Source: Gracilaria vermiculophylla
Taxonomy: Eukaryota > Rhodophyta > Florideophyceae > Gracilariales > Gracilariaceae
NCBI GenBank assembly: GCA_019155205.2
Contig: JAHNZQ020000004.1
Coordinates: 2,922,458 to 2,986,457, forward strand
Reading direction: 5' to 3'
Length of the DNA stretch: 64,000 bases
This document shows positions 11,541 to 22,800 of the stretch, piece after piece. Both the position numbers and the translations under genes were made by a program. Positions within the stretch are counted from its first letter, which is position 1, and each line of letters starts with the position of its first letter. The notes beneath the pieces are model-generated. The model was given only the letters and a program-made list of their open reading frames with translations. It searched no databases and was not told the origin of the DNA.

Positions 11541-11556
11541 ACAGGGCGAGGGGGCG
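11541..11556 (+). promoter_or_regulatory. TRIM polypurine tract
   Basis: ACAGGGCGAGGGGGCG abuts the second LTR, the expected position for plus-strand priming. The same tract precedes the LTRs at 11787 and 61029, and its complement follows the LTR at 50562 on the minus-strand copy. Confidence 0.75.
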
Positions 11557-11635
11557 TGTTGATAGTTCAAATGGTGAACTGTGCTCCCTGTGTCACAAGA
11601 GATTATAGTGCAAATAGCTCATCTGTTTTCCAACA
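11557..11635 (+). repeat. TRIM LTR, second copy
   Basis: 79 bp, TGTTGATAG to CCAACA, shared between the two interiors of the tandem array. The primer-binding site follows at once at 11636. Confidence 0.9.
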
Positions 11636-11786
11636 GGTTATGGGCCCAGCTAAACGCTAGGACCCTGGGTTCGACTCCCAGAAGTGACCTGAGCCTGAGA
11701 AGTTGTACAGGTGTACAGCAGTAGTGGAGATTAACTACTGTAAGCTCGAGGTCTCGTTCTGTAAGGAAGTACAGGGCGAGGGGGCG

Positions 11787-11865
11787 TGTTGCTAGTTCAA
11801 ATGGTGAACTGTGCGCCCCGTGTCACAAGAGAGTATAGCGCAAATAGCTCATCTGTTTTCCAACA
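11787..11865 (+). repeat. TRIM LTR, third copy
   Basis: 79 bp, TGTTGCTAG to CCAACA. The sequence beyond it is LTR-like sequence of element B, not another interior. Confidence 0.9.
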
Positions 11866-12010
11866 GTATGTATAATAGAATATAAGAGGCGTAACGTCTA
11901 GTTTAAAGAAACGTTATATAACACAGCCGAGTTCACCTTTGAGAAGAGCGTGGGTTTGGCCAGAATTCTTCCAACACCCCTCGGTTACACTTATGATCAG
12001 TATCGAGCAC
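11866..12010 (+). repeat. Decayed LTR-like repeat, 3' copy (element B)
   Basis: Aligns with 7674-7800. The first part of the LTR (matching about 7553-7673) is absent, as if removed together with the integrase when the TRIM array formed. The end is not defined. Confidence 0.45.
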
Positions 12011-13500
12011 AGCGCCGGGATGGGATATTAACAGAGAAGAGTTGTCGGAATGGGTAGTAAAGAAGGAAAGCGAAACACATTGTGGTCAGTTTAATGATGC
12101 TGTATTACTAAATGTAACAAATAGTAGTCAAAGAAGTTTGTCCTGGCCAGCTTTCTCGGTTGGAATTGTTCTGGTTGCTTTTATGTTCCCCAAAGTTAAG
12201 ATAACCGTTTAGGTATCACATATACCTTGACTATGTCATATTTTATGGCGATTACACGCGGTTTGTTCACATTGCACGTCGTGTGTGCTCGCGCACGACG
12301 CCGTGTTGGGGAAAGCTTGAGATATGCGTAGCTTTGTAACACAAGGCGTGAAGCATATGTAGTGCAAACTACGAACGTGGCACAGACACGAGCCGCGTCG
12401 CGGAAGCACCACCAAGGTGTTCAAGCTTGCTCTCAATGAGAGGTGGCACAGCGAGAGAGCCCTCTGATAGGGTCGACACGAGNNNNNNNNNNNNNNNNNN
12501 NNNNNNNNNNNNNNNNNNNNNNNNNNNNNNNNNNNNNNNNNNNNNNNNNNNNNNNNNNNNNNNNNNNNNNNNNNNNNNNNNNGGCTTGTCACGGCGCACC
12601 CGTCATCGGGCCAATATCGGCACACGAGGCCACAATTACTACCCTTCCTAGGGGCACCCCCAAATGGGGCTAGTGAAGCTAATACTATTCATAACCACGG
12701 TTGTGGCAGACGGGAGCGGATCAAATTCTTATGAAGACCGCTGCTGCGGCATACCCTCGACGGGTCGTTGCACTACAGCATATGGCGTAATTGGCAAGGC
12801 TCAGACTTAATGGTTCAGTGGCTGATACTTTTAAAGTTATAATCGGCATTGGTTGAAATGGCTTGTATGTATCATTGCTGGTCTTAAGATCGGATTAGTG
12901 ATGTTGGAGTGTATTACAGTACGAGGGGTTGAAGGAAATCCTTTGAACAATAAGGTGATTAATGAGTCTGTACTTGGAACGCACATTAGAGACGGCTTCT
13001 TCTTCAAAATGTGATTAAAGTTGGCTTTGTAGTAGTCTTTGTCGCCCAAATTGTAAAATAGGATGCTTCGCTTATGCTTGCCGTGGCTTTGCTGCCTTAG
13101 AATTTGTTTTTTCAATTGATTTTAGAGACAAATGATAAGAGCATTTCATGAATCTGTTGGTCTTTGGAGGGTCGCAATTTTTTTTCTCTCCGTTTAGTTC
13201 ACGTTCATATCCCTGCTATATAACCCTCTCGTTATATAATAGCTCCAGGATATTGAAAGGCCAGTCAGGTATGGAGAAAAAAATGACAGATAATTTACGT
13301 GTTACCATGACTTTTTCAAATGTGTATAGCAGTCCCGGATGGTTACAAAACTATAGAAACCACCAGACATGCGGACTTTGTGAGATCCAAAATACAAAAA
13401 TGACAAGAAAAGCTGAAAAGAGCTTTCTTCGGCGATTTGAAGACCACCAGCACTTTGTATATCAAATTGTGAACCAATTTAGAGCATCGCAAATTATCTT
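12011..13500. other. Unassigned segment with assembly gap
   Basis: Contains a 100-N gap at 12483-12582. An inverted repeat CGTCGTG...CACGACG lies at about 12278-12301. Short open frames (minus 12837-13115, plus 13148-13609) show no recognisable motif. Reads spanning the Ns are artefacts. Confidence 0.4.
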
Positions 13501-15629
13501 CACGACCCGGATCCCCTTTCTTCTTCCACCCCACCGCTCACACCATTTTTGCGTCACAGATTCCTTCAACCTCCATTCTTGCACTAAGGATGCGTCCACT
13601 CGACCATAGCGCCCAAACACACAGCCTCAACTATACATTTGCCCCGAGACGTATCCCTCACCGTGCTGTTTTGAAAGACATTCAAGCAGGTTCCGACGAC
13701 CTTCACCCTGCCACACATGTACGCTCAGTACCCGCGAGATCTCTGGAGTTTCTCTCTACACCCCCATCTGTCATATGGCGTACAGCGGTATCCCATGCCG
13801 GTACCGCCGAGAGTGTACTCGTAAATTCATTTTTAAGCTTGGTACGCAGTCAAAATTTTTGATTTCTGGCCGTGGCCGAATAAATGTGTGATTGGTACAC
13901 CTGGATGAGCGCGAAGGTGGGATATTGAGACACGCGCATGACTAGTCAGGTTCAAAATCTCGAACGCTCTCCGGACAAGTTCAATCAATACGCAATTCTA
14001 GGCAGCAGATCATGGCTTCCCAATACTGTGGCACAGACACGTCTCCAAAAAGATTGCACAGAACAAATGTTACATATGGAGAAGCTCACTAAATCAACGA
14101 GAGAGTCACCTGACGTACCGGTTGGCAGGACACAAGCCATGAATCGGAGTGCCATTCTACCCGATGCACGTGCTGCTTATCCGTGTGCCCATCTTCACCT
14201 CTAGGATCACAAATAAAATATACTCGGTGCTGAAAACGTTCTATAAGGCGGCTGAGAGCATCTTCTTTTGCGCCAAGTCCAAAAACGTTCGTGCTTTAAG
14301 CTTCAAAACGTCATCCCTCGTGTGCACAAGGTGCTTCGCCTCAACCTTTTTGTCTCAGTGTAAAAAAAGATCAGCGTGGCCACATGCCCATTTAAGAAGT
14401 ACGCCGACCACTGCTACCCCAAGAAAAGAGAAAAATACGATCTATTATTGCGACCTTGACGATTTGGAAAAGGGCATAACCACTATTTTGTGACTAGAAA
14501 TGAAGTCGCAATGGCACACGTGGAACTCATTGAGACTAGGCTGAGCAATAAAACCTCGGACGACCACCTTACACGTTTCCAAGACCTCATCCTTGTTTCT
14601 AGTACTTGCGAAAGGGAATCGCTTATCTTTCCAGAACTCTCACCATTGACTGAGTACCGATACGAACTTACATGGGTGTGTCTCAATGGTATTTCACCTT
14701 CTATGGAGGGGTATACAGTCAGTTCTGCACTCTTCACATTGACAAAAATTTGCACCGTTCGGGATTTTATTTCAACAAGAACATATTAGGGCCGCCAAAC
14801 CGACGATGATTTCGACAGACGAAAATCGGGATATACAGAACCCAGAATGCTGCCACCAGATCCTATGGAAATCCTTCAAAATCTAAGGGCGTTACTATAG
14901 AGACCTGCCAACGAAAGCAACCCGCTACAAAATCGCATCTATCGAGCGCAAGTCATGTACAAAATCTACGACAAACCTTTGTAGAGTACTTGAGCACAAC
15001 TCTGTATCCAGCGAAAAGCGCAACAGCAGCGCTCCGAATCAGGCGACGCAATAAACTAACCAGGCTACACTACAGTGCGGCCCGCCATCAACCTCGCAAC
15101 AAATCCTAGCTTTTGGAAGTCGACACCGTCCCTACCTGTGGGAAGATCTATGAGGCGAGACTACATGGCAACATAGTCGCATATCACCCAGATCCTGGAG
15201 ACTCACTCGCCTTCCTCTTCTCCGCCACCGCTCGTAAGTGTCATCTTTGACTTTAACCGCCAGAGTACTTTCAAATGGAGATCCGAAACAGCCTATCCGT
15301 TCCTATTCAAACCAAATCAAACACTTCATCACTGTCGGACGTCAATAGCACCATGCAATATACCCTGATATTGACTACATATTCTAGTCAATATCCACTA
15401 AGCCCGGTGATGGCTAGAATCTCACTCTACATTTTCGAAGGCCCTCCACTTTATGAACGAGGACAAGAACTGTCACAATCCTAAAGATCTCGTTCAAATG
15501 CCTTCAAAGGCTAACGAAAAAGAATGCCTACGAGTGACATACAGTCGGGCTGAGTCCCTCTTGAGCCGTTCAAATCCATGCTTATCTGAAGTATACTTTT
15601 AAGGCGCACAGCAATGTCTTTTGCCAGGA
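13501..15629 (+). other. Probable 5' part of gypsy relic E
   Basis: Lies immediately upstream of an RT fragment on the same strand. Several short plus-strand open stretches (13590-13862, 13938-14204, 14149-14493, 14490-14789) could be gag or protease pieces, but I cannot match them to a motif. No LTR was located. Confidence 0.3.
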
Positions 15630-16450
15630 GCTCCCCGATTCACTTCCACCTGTTCGGGAGCGGGAATTCAAAATCAATGTGAAGAAGAACGAGCCACGTT
15701 TGTCTCCGTCTCGTTATCCGCCTATTCACACAGGAACGCACTCTTTATCACCATACGTTGCACGAATACTTACAGAAGGGTTTCATTCGGCCATGTGTGT
15801 CATAATAAGGCGCCCCAGTGCCTTTTGAGAAGACGTTGGGAGACCTCCGCATGGTCCGCGACTACAAACGTTTAGAATGCACCACAATCCAAAGCCCCAG
15901 GCTTCTATTACGGATAGACAAAGCTTTCCATTGAGTTGCCAGAGATCATTATTTATCTAAAACCTATATGAAGATAACGTATCACCAGATGCGCGTTTAA
16001 AAAAAAGACTTACATAAAACAGCTCTTTGCACTCGCTTTTGGTCCTTCGAATAGCACATGCTTTCATTCGGCATCACCAACGTCTCTACCGCATTCTCTA
16101 GATTCATTGTCTTGGTGCTCGGATAACTCAACCGAAGATGCCTCGTTCTATTTTCGGAACACATTCCGGTGTACAGCCGCACACTTTCAAAGCACAATTT
16201 GCATCTACGTGCCGTATTTTGTGCGCATCAGAAACGCAAATTTTTTTTTTCAAAATTCAGCATATTAGCCTGTGGCGCCATAGACATCGATTTTCTCGGC
16301 TTCAGCGTTTATGAAAAAGGAATCGCTACTTGAAACCAACTGGTCACCGCCATCACAGTTTGGCCTTCACCTCATAACATCCGCCATCTGCAACAGTTTA
16401 TTGGCTTGGCAAATTTTTGTAGACGATTCATGCGAGAATACCGAGAAAAT
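15630..16450 (+). pseudogene. pol: Ty3/gypsy reverse transcriptase remnant (element E)
   Basis: Plus strand, several frames. Near 15630-15720 it reads LPDSLPPVREREFKINV, matching the 'LPDELPP...EF.I.L' entry to RT. The EGF(I)RP block is near 15777-15795, and DLRMVRDYKRL near 15845-15873. Then FGITNVSTAFSRFI near 16070 (the usual FGLTNAPATFQ), VYSRTLSKHNLHLRAVF near 16167-16220 beside a lost YxDD box, and FIGLANFCRRFMREY near 16395-16440. Same family as element B. Integrase is not recognisable downstream. Confidence 0.75.
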
Positions 16451-17780
16451 TAGTGACCAATATCCGACATCCTTCGCTCACGCACCATCAAATAAAAAGT
16501 ATAACAGGACGACGCGAGAACATAAATAAAAAACCCTGAGAACTTTGCACTCTTTTGCGACCATTTAATGCCACCAAACCGTGTGAACTGGGAACCCACA
16601 CCTCCAAATTCGCTTTTAGGGCAATTCTATCCCAAAGAGGGCACCGTATTGCCATTTAATCCTACAAAATCTCATCTGCATGGAACAAATGAAATACATG
16701 GTACACCAAGGTGCTCTCAGTTTAGATAATTTTAAATGATTGTTAGCGACGAGATCACTTACTTTCCCATACCATAACGTAAAAGAATTCATTTTCGTTC
16801 CATTATTAGGACAAAACAAGAAATAAATGAGTCTGGACTAGGTAATTGTTTATACATGTTTTACACGAATATGGAGTCCAGTAGGCAGATGATAAAGTTT
16901 ATTTTCGTGGAAAGCAGCGGAACAGGGACTGTTTGAAAATATAGAAATTTAGTGTTGTCAGATAAGGTAGTGACAAAAATGGTCGATAAATAAGTAAATC
17001 ATTCCTGAGAATTTTTTAATGCGCCGTAGGCCTGGAAACATCCACAGCGCACCCGGTGGACCATTTTTCACGATGAGCGAGAAATGAAGTCACTAGAATC
17101 CATGACGGGCTCTTCGTCTTGGATTGAAGACGGCGGTTGAAGACTGCTCTATAAGGCTTTTGAATTTTTTGGACGTAATGTAGCCAAAAAGGCCTCCCCG
17201 AACCAGAAACATAACTGGAGCAAAATGGGAAAGTAGCAAAATACATTGTTTTGACAAGTTCTGTGGTAGGGCCAATCAAGAGAGCAAACCTAGCTTGTAC
17301 ATATTTTGCAGCTGTAAATTTGGAGAGCATCGTATGTATTTGACATAACAAGAATGTTCAATTGGTACGAGTGTTTGACGATGGAAGCACTAAAACGGCT
17401 GCTGGTACGGGATGACTGGAGAGCTGAATATTATTCGGCTGGGATTTGAACCACAGGCGCAGCTACGCAATAGTTCAGACTACGTCGCTAAGGTCCGTAT
17501 AGACGAGCGAACGCTTAATAGCACGACAGGTGCGAGTTGCGCCAACGTAAAAGATGTAGGGATGAGGTCAAAGTACTTGATGGTCGATGTCGTCGAGTTA
17601 TTTGGCTTCAGCAGTTCAGCGCCCAACTTGTAGTATCGCATAACGAGAAGTATCAGAACATGACCACAATCCTGTAATTATGTCACGCAAAGTAACTAGC
17701 AGCAGACTCATTTATTGTAACCATACCAACATGATTTTGTCATATGTAGTTTGTATTTCACACTGAAGGAAACCGGACGC
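16451..17780. other. Unassigned segment left of element A
   Basis: No motif recognised. Minus-strand open frame 17016-17351 and plus-strand 17412-17633 are short and unassigned. Because element A inserted just past the 3' end of a piggyBac-like gene, the last few hundred bases here were probably that transposon's 3' flank before insertion. Confidence 0.35.
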
Positions 17781-17785
17781 CAAAT
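17781..17785. repeat. Target site duplication of element A, left
   Basis: CAAAT directly before the 5' LTR, matched by CAAAT at 27715-27719 directly after the 3' LTR. A 5-bp duplication is normal for Ty3/gypsy integration. Confidence 0.9.
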
Positions 17786-18339
17786 TGTAGTACAGTGGCT
17801 CCTACAGAAATATGGTGGTTTGGCCTTAATTTATAATATTCCTAAAGAGGGATCGTAATTTATTGGCTAGGCCACGTGGTGCATAATCTCGCCCGCGTGC
17901 GCTACAGTATCCTTGAGGTACGATAGAATTTATTATTTATTTTAGATATTTTATGCGGTTAAGTAGCACAGTAGTGCGACCTGCCGAGGCGGGCTCCCGG
18001 CTTGATATTTAAGCGGCCGGTTGAGCTCCACCTCTGGGGAAGTAAAGACAAGCACCCTCGAGTCTTCTTCTACATTTTCCGGTTGGAGTCTCTTGTCTAT
18101 TCACGCAGGTTTCTAAGCCGCCAATCCCCAGGTCGCATGATAGCAGCGCCTGTAGGAGCATTGTCCGCCAAGTGAACCTCCCCCTCCGCTTGGTGTTTGC
18201 GGATCCCTTTCAGGACTCCCCCGGTTCGCGACAGCGGATACCGGAGACCACCTTTACGAATACGCGCCTTTGGAGTCACCAAGAACTCCTAACGGACGTT
18301 GTGCTTTACTACCTCGACAGGAGGGCTGACAGTACCACA
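17786..18339 (+). repeat. 5' LTR of family-1 element A
   Basis: 554 bp, TGTAGTACAGTGG to GACAGTACCACA. Pairs with 27161-27714. By hand I count roughly 47 differences between the two LTRs (about 8%), so the insertion is old even though its target duplication is intact. The G-box-like GCCACGTGG (CACGTG at 17873-17878) is kept in other copies of the family. Confidence 0.95.
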
Positions 18340-18341
18340 AC

Positions 18342-18357
18342 TGGTCTCCCGACTTAG
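18342..18357 (+). promoter_or_regulatory. Primer-binding site of element A
   Basis: TGGTCTCCCGACTTAG starts two bases after the LTR with the TGG expected opposite a tRNA CCA end. Element C has TGGTCTCCTGAC at the equivalent site (48228). The tRNA cannot be named without the host's tRNA set. Confidence 0.6.
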
Positions 18358-18495
18358 AAGGTCACAGTTCCTAAAGAATCCGCACAAGTCGCAGCAGAAC
18401 AGCGTTTCTAGTTTGCAACGACCAACCCCCAGCAGTGGAATTCTTCCTTAAGGTAATCCGGAAGTGGAAGCAAATCACCCCCGACGTACTCCTCT

Positions 18496-20769
18496 ATGGA
18501 CCCCTTAGAACATCCCATGGAAACCCCCCTACAGGATCCTCAGGCAACCGGCTCCGTCGGTGGGCGCAGCACGCGCAGCACTCCCCAGGAGATGGCCGCC
18601 ACACTGGAGGACCCTGAAAGTCTCCTTCGGAATCCTGGCTCCTCTGTGGAGCGTTTCAGGAATCGCCTAAGGAGAATGCATGATCGGAGGCAAGCGGAAT
18701 CTCCCGCAACACCTCTGGAGAACGCGGACGAGGAGGTTGAAGAACCGCACACGGCATCGCAGCCGCCACCTCAGGAGTTGCAGGGACGGGAACACCCGGA
18801 GGCTAACACCCTCTTAGAGTCCCTGGCCCCGCGCCTTACGGATGGGCTCTCACAGGAGCTAGTTGAAAGAATTCCTGCAGGTGTTGAAGCCCACTTCAGA
18901 GCGCGCCGCCACGCCCTTGTGGAGGATATCGCAACGGAGAGCGCTCACCGTGCTGTGGATGCTTTGCTGGATTCCGACCCCTTCCTTGAGGTGATCTTAG
19001 ATGTTACCCGTGTGGAGGTTCGCTCCCAAACCGCGCAGCTACTCCCCGCAGCGGCGTTCCAAAGTTATTCATCCGCACAGAAGAGGTTCCCTCTATCAAC
19101 ACCTAAGGTGACCCCGGGCAGAGAAGGAAAGGATTCTGCCACCCCCTACGCCAGAGGAGGAAAGGATACTGCCGTAGGGAAACGGGACCACCTCAGGAAT
19201 CTTGCCATGCACCATCTGGACCTGACGCCCCGCGGAGGAGGACAGGATACCGGTCGCGACGAAGTTCACCTAAGGAGAGAAGAACAGGATACTCCTCGGG
19301 TGGATCGCGATATCGTGGGCATCGTCAGCAACCCAGACCACATTAAGAAAAGAAGAAGAAAGAAACGGAGGGAGAAAAGACGCAAGCAAGACACCGATTC
19401 GGAGGGAAGCTCAGACTCCGAATCTGTAAACAGCTCCAGCTCGGAGGACAGTACACCTCCCAAAGAGAAGAGCAGAAGGGTCAGGAAGGTCGTCCCGTTT
19501 AACAACCTCTTCGCCAAAGTGGTGGATTATAACACCTACAGGTTGAATGATCGCTCCACACTCTACGACGCGTCGGTCGCTAAATGACTCACGAAGATGC
19601 AGCGCCGTATGGATATTCAGATGAAGAAGCACTCCTTCTCAGGCGAAGACCCCATCTCGGTGTTAAATTTTCTTACGCGCTTCCGTTCGGCGTGTAACAC
19701 CAATGGTGTCCATGAAGGTGCCGCCGTCTGGTGCTTTCAGTTCTACCTCACAGGCCAAGCGCACTCACTGGTGCAGCCGTGCCTCACGGGGGAGAGCACC
19801 ATTGTGGATGATCCTGGAACGGAGATTTTGACGACGTACCCGGAGGTAGTCAATTACCTCCTTAAAAGGTACGCCACGGACGAGGTCATAGCCGATGCTG
19901 CTGCTGAAGTCCCCTCCCACAGGCAGAACACCAGAATGACCGAGACGGAGTTCTCACAGAAGCTGTGGGCGAAGGCTCTGCGGTGTGGAAATGTGTACTC
20001 CGAACGGCTGTTGAAGTCGCTGTTTGTCGAGGGACTCCTTCCCTCGATACGCACGAGGGTGTGCAATCACTTGACCACGCACCCGAAGACCACCTCTACG
20101 GAGTTAGCCCGTTTCGCGGAATCCTATGGGTATACCTACCGTGCCACTCGCCACAGTCATGCTCCACTTTAGGACAAACCGGCCGCCTCAAGAACCCGTC
20201 GGGCATCCACCCTGACGTTGTACTCCAGCACCTCGGAGGAAGTCGACGAGCTCACGCTCGTAGAAGAGCAAGAGGCCCTTGCCCTCTCATACGCCTCCTA
20301 TCAGGGAGCACGGTCTAGGACGAGGACACCCTCGTCTCCCACTTCGTACGCCTCGGCCAGATCGTACAGGAGCGTCAGATTTGCGAACTCTCGAGGCCAC
20401 CCACTGCCTTGCAGGATTTGCTTGTCACGAGAGTCCGTACACTGTATGACTCTCACCCCGGCAGTGAGCGCCGCCGTCGTACAGGAAAGAGAGAAAAACT
20501 TCCAGGACCTCAAGGACACACCAACGGAGAGCGGAAGTTATCGAACCGCGTATCGCGACATCCGCTCCCCTCAAGGAAACCACGGTTACCGTGCTCCACC
20601 GGGAGTGCCGCCTGTCTCACTGTCACTGGCACTCGCAACGCCGGTACAGGTGTCCCAGCCGGTTGCACCTCCAGCAAGCACGTTGCATCGCGATGCACAA
20701 CCGCAACACCTGTCCCCGCCTGGAACCCAGCACCTCCCCAACCAAGAAAACCCTCAGAGCCACGCGTAG
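18496..20769 (+). pseudogene. gag: gag of family-1 element A, two in-frame stops
   Basis: One reading frame of about 757 codons interrupted by TGA at 19585 (codon 364) and TAG at 20170 (codon 559), otherwise open. The ATG at 18496 is chosen because the frame is clean from there. Residues 1-280 are Glu/Ala/Arg-rich. A basic run followed by a Ser/Asp/Glu run is at about 283-325 (KRRRKKRREKRR then SSDSESVNSSSSEDS). The capsid-like part is at about 370-560 (VLNFLTRFRSACNTNGVHEG; LFVEGLLPSIRTRV). The tail (560-757) is proline-rich with a Cys/His cluster CRICLSRESVHC that is not a canonical CCHC knuckle. Copies lie at 262, 46862 and 48367. The protease frame overlaps in -1. Confidence 0.85.
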
Positions 20770-21416
20770 AGGCTCCGCGTGGCTCTCCAACATCGAGCCT
20801 CAGCTCCACGGAGGTCGCCTTCAGGAAACGGGGAGAGGCCGTCTGCTCTGTCGATGCAGAATCGGCGGGCCCTTCAATCCCGTTGGACCCCTTCGACACC
20901 TTTGAGGATTCTGTTTGCACGCTCCGCCGTGAGAATTACAAGGCCTTCGCCTCTATAGGATGTTTCCCGCTCGCCTCCACCATGGTGCGCGCTATACTCG
21001 ATACCGGGGCTGGCCCCAATCTGGTGCACGCCGACGTGCTCCCGCGGTCTGCTTTCGGCTCCTTGAAAACTGGCAAGCCCCTTACGGTGCGCGATGCGTC
21101 GCGTCGAGCATTGACCATCCTCGGCGCAATCCCCTTGTACCTCCGGTTGGGCTCCTTACAGGTGAAATTGTAGTTCTTCGTGGCGACCAACGTGGCCGCA
21201 CAATGCATATTGGGCACTTCTTTTGTGGACCGATATGTACGTGCAATCTACCCACGCCTGCGGAAGGTGACGTTTCATGACGCTGTCCCTGTAGGTATTG
21301 TTTCCGCATCTCCAGGACCGGACGCGAACACGCGTCAAGTGGGGAACCTTCCGAAGGAGACGCAGGCGAATAAGCTCCGCGCGGTAAAGAGTATTGAAAT
21401 ACCCGCGAGGAGTTAG
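20770..21416 (+). pseudogene. pol: Aspartic protease domain of element A
   Basis: Read in the frame -1 to gag; the frame is already open upstream within the gag tail (20409 onward). The active-site motif AILDTGAGPNLVHADVL places the catalytic Asp at 21000. Later LQVKL, a TAG stop at 21171-21173, then FVATNVAAQCILGTSFVDRY, the usual 'LGxDF(I/L)' end of a gypsy protease. Another stop closes the frame at 21414-21416. In element C the same site reads DTK instead of DTG. The overlap with gag suggests -1 frameshifting, though an old mutation is equally possible. Confidence 0.85.
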
Positions 21417-21950
21417 GCCGAAGTCTGGGTGCAAACCTCTGCATCTGGCCTTTCATTCCTACAGGGGAGTCCACACCTGACGACAAAGCAGCTCTCCATG
21501 ATGGCGAACGGTGTTATGGAAGTAATACCGAACGTCCCCTTTAGGGTTGTGCTCGCTAACCTTAAGGAGTCGCCGTTACGGCTCTAGAAAGGAAGTATCG
21601 TCGGGCTCGTACTGCCCACCCCTGCAGGACTAGCTCATCTTCCACAAGCGGAAGACCTTGCGGACCACGATGCTATCGCCACTGTGGAGACGGACGCGAC
21701 TTCAACGGCTCCAGGGGAAGAGATTCCTGCCATCTGGCAGGAGAAGCTCCAAATTGGCGATGATTTCGAAGGGTATCGCCACAGGATAGTGAAGATGCTA
21801 CCCGCCTTTGAGGATATGTGGACGGATCGCCTGGGTCAGGTCAGCCTGGCCAAGCACAGGATCCAGCTCACACCGGATGCTAAGCAGGTACAGGCACGTC
21901 GTGCTCCCAGGCCGCCCACAGGTTTCAAGGAAAACTCAGGATGCCATTAA
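21417..21950 (+). pseudogene. pol: RT N-terminal stub of element A, core deleted
   Basis: The linker continues in the protease frame (a stop at 21585), then GQVSLAKHRIQLTPDAKQVQ (about 21832-21891), the standard entry to gypsy RT. At about 21926 the sequence jumps straight to DAIKEAHPPTNQTELRSFLG in another frame, which belongs after the palm and thumb. The whole catalytic core including YxDD, about 600 bp in relatives, is missing. The deletion also changes the frame. Confidence 0.85.
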
Positions 21951-22800
21951 GGAAGCTCACCCGCCCACAAACCAGACGGAGCTCCGCTCCTTCCTTGGGT
22001 TGTGTAACCTCTTCCGGAGGTTTGTCCCTAATTTTTCCCGTATAGCGGCGCCGTTAAATCGCCTCCTGGAGAAGGACAAACCGACGCAATTGGCTCTCTT
22101 GACGGACGAAGAGTTTGAAGCCTTCGACACCCTGAAGAGGAGACTGATAGAACCACCAATCTTGGTATTGCCGAAGCGGCACGGCCGAATGGTGCTGGAC
22201 ACTGACGCCTGTAAATACCAGGGCGGATGTGCCCTCCTACAGGAACAACCTGAAGGTGGACTTCAACCCATCGTGTATTGGAGTCGCAGCCTCACCTTTA
22301 CGGAACGGAATTATTCCACTTCGGAGCGCGAATTTCTCGCCATCGTGTGGGCGGTTTTGCTTTTACGCCCATACCTGGAAGGCGCGCGCTTCACCTTGGG
22401 GACGGACCACGCACCACTGAAGTGGATACTTTCCTTGACGGGTGCTTCCGGTCGCCTGGAAAGGTGGAGGTTACGCCTCCTGGAGTTCGAGTTTGACATC
22501 TTTCATCGCCCTGGCAAAAACAACACCAGGCCGCGGATGCGCTCTCGGGAGTCTCCACCGATGAGGAGTATAAAACACCTTTTGGAGGACAACATCCCGT
22601 ATCTGGTCATCCAGAACGCCGGCAGGAAACAAGGATCAGACGGAGAATGTTCGGAATGCTGTGAACCTGGAGGAAAGTACAGTAGACTCCCTGAGGTGAT
22701 GGCCCTTGTTGAGGAGGAGAAAGAAATTCTCCCCATTCCAGTAGAAGAGTTCCTGAAGGAGCAGAGTACGGATGCGTACTACAAGGAGTGCCTCGCCACT
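21930..22800 (+). pseudogene. pol: RNase H domain of element A
   Basis: Open frame 21808-23250 contributes from the RT/RNase H connection onward (LRSFLGLCNLFRRFVPNFSR). RNase H residues: VLDTDACKYQGGCALLQEQ (first Asp at about 22200), YSTSEREFLAIVWAV (Glu near 22325), TLGTDHAPLKWIL (Asp near 22403). It ends in LEFEFDIFHRPGKNNT. All expected acidic residues appear present. It leads without break to integrase. Confidence 0.88.

Larger units (their letters stand above)
11327..11865 (+). mobile_element. Tandem TRIM array (LTR-int-LTR-int-LTR)
   Basis: Three 79-bp LTRs (11327-11405, 11557-11635, 11787-11865) separated by two 151-bp interiors, a 230-bp period. Each interior starts with the primer-binding site and ends with a purine-rich tract next to the following LTR. 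There is no coding capacity, so the element is non-autonomous. Flanking 5-mers (CATCA left, GTATG right) do not match, unlike the two other loci. The left flank is the end of an RNase H, the right flank is inside an LTR, and the intervening integrase is missing. This is what recombination between two TRIMs inserted in one host element would leave. Confidence 0.92.

Noticed and set aside
11327..11865. Regular 230-bp repeats, superficially CRISPR-like or satellite-like
   Set aside because: The units have LTR, primer site and polypurine tract in order, and single copies with target duplications exist elsewhere, so this is a tandem TRIM.
12236..12673. Open frames running through the 12483-12582 gap
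   Set aside because: They are open only because Ns are translated as unknown residues; nothing supports coding on either side.
13148..13609. Plus-strand 153-codon open frame
   Set aside because: Composition is that of translated AT-rich DNA with no motif, and no supporting neighbour; left as unassigned.
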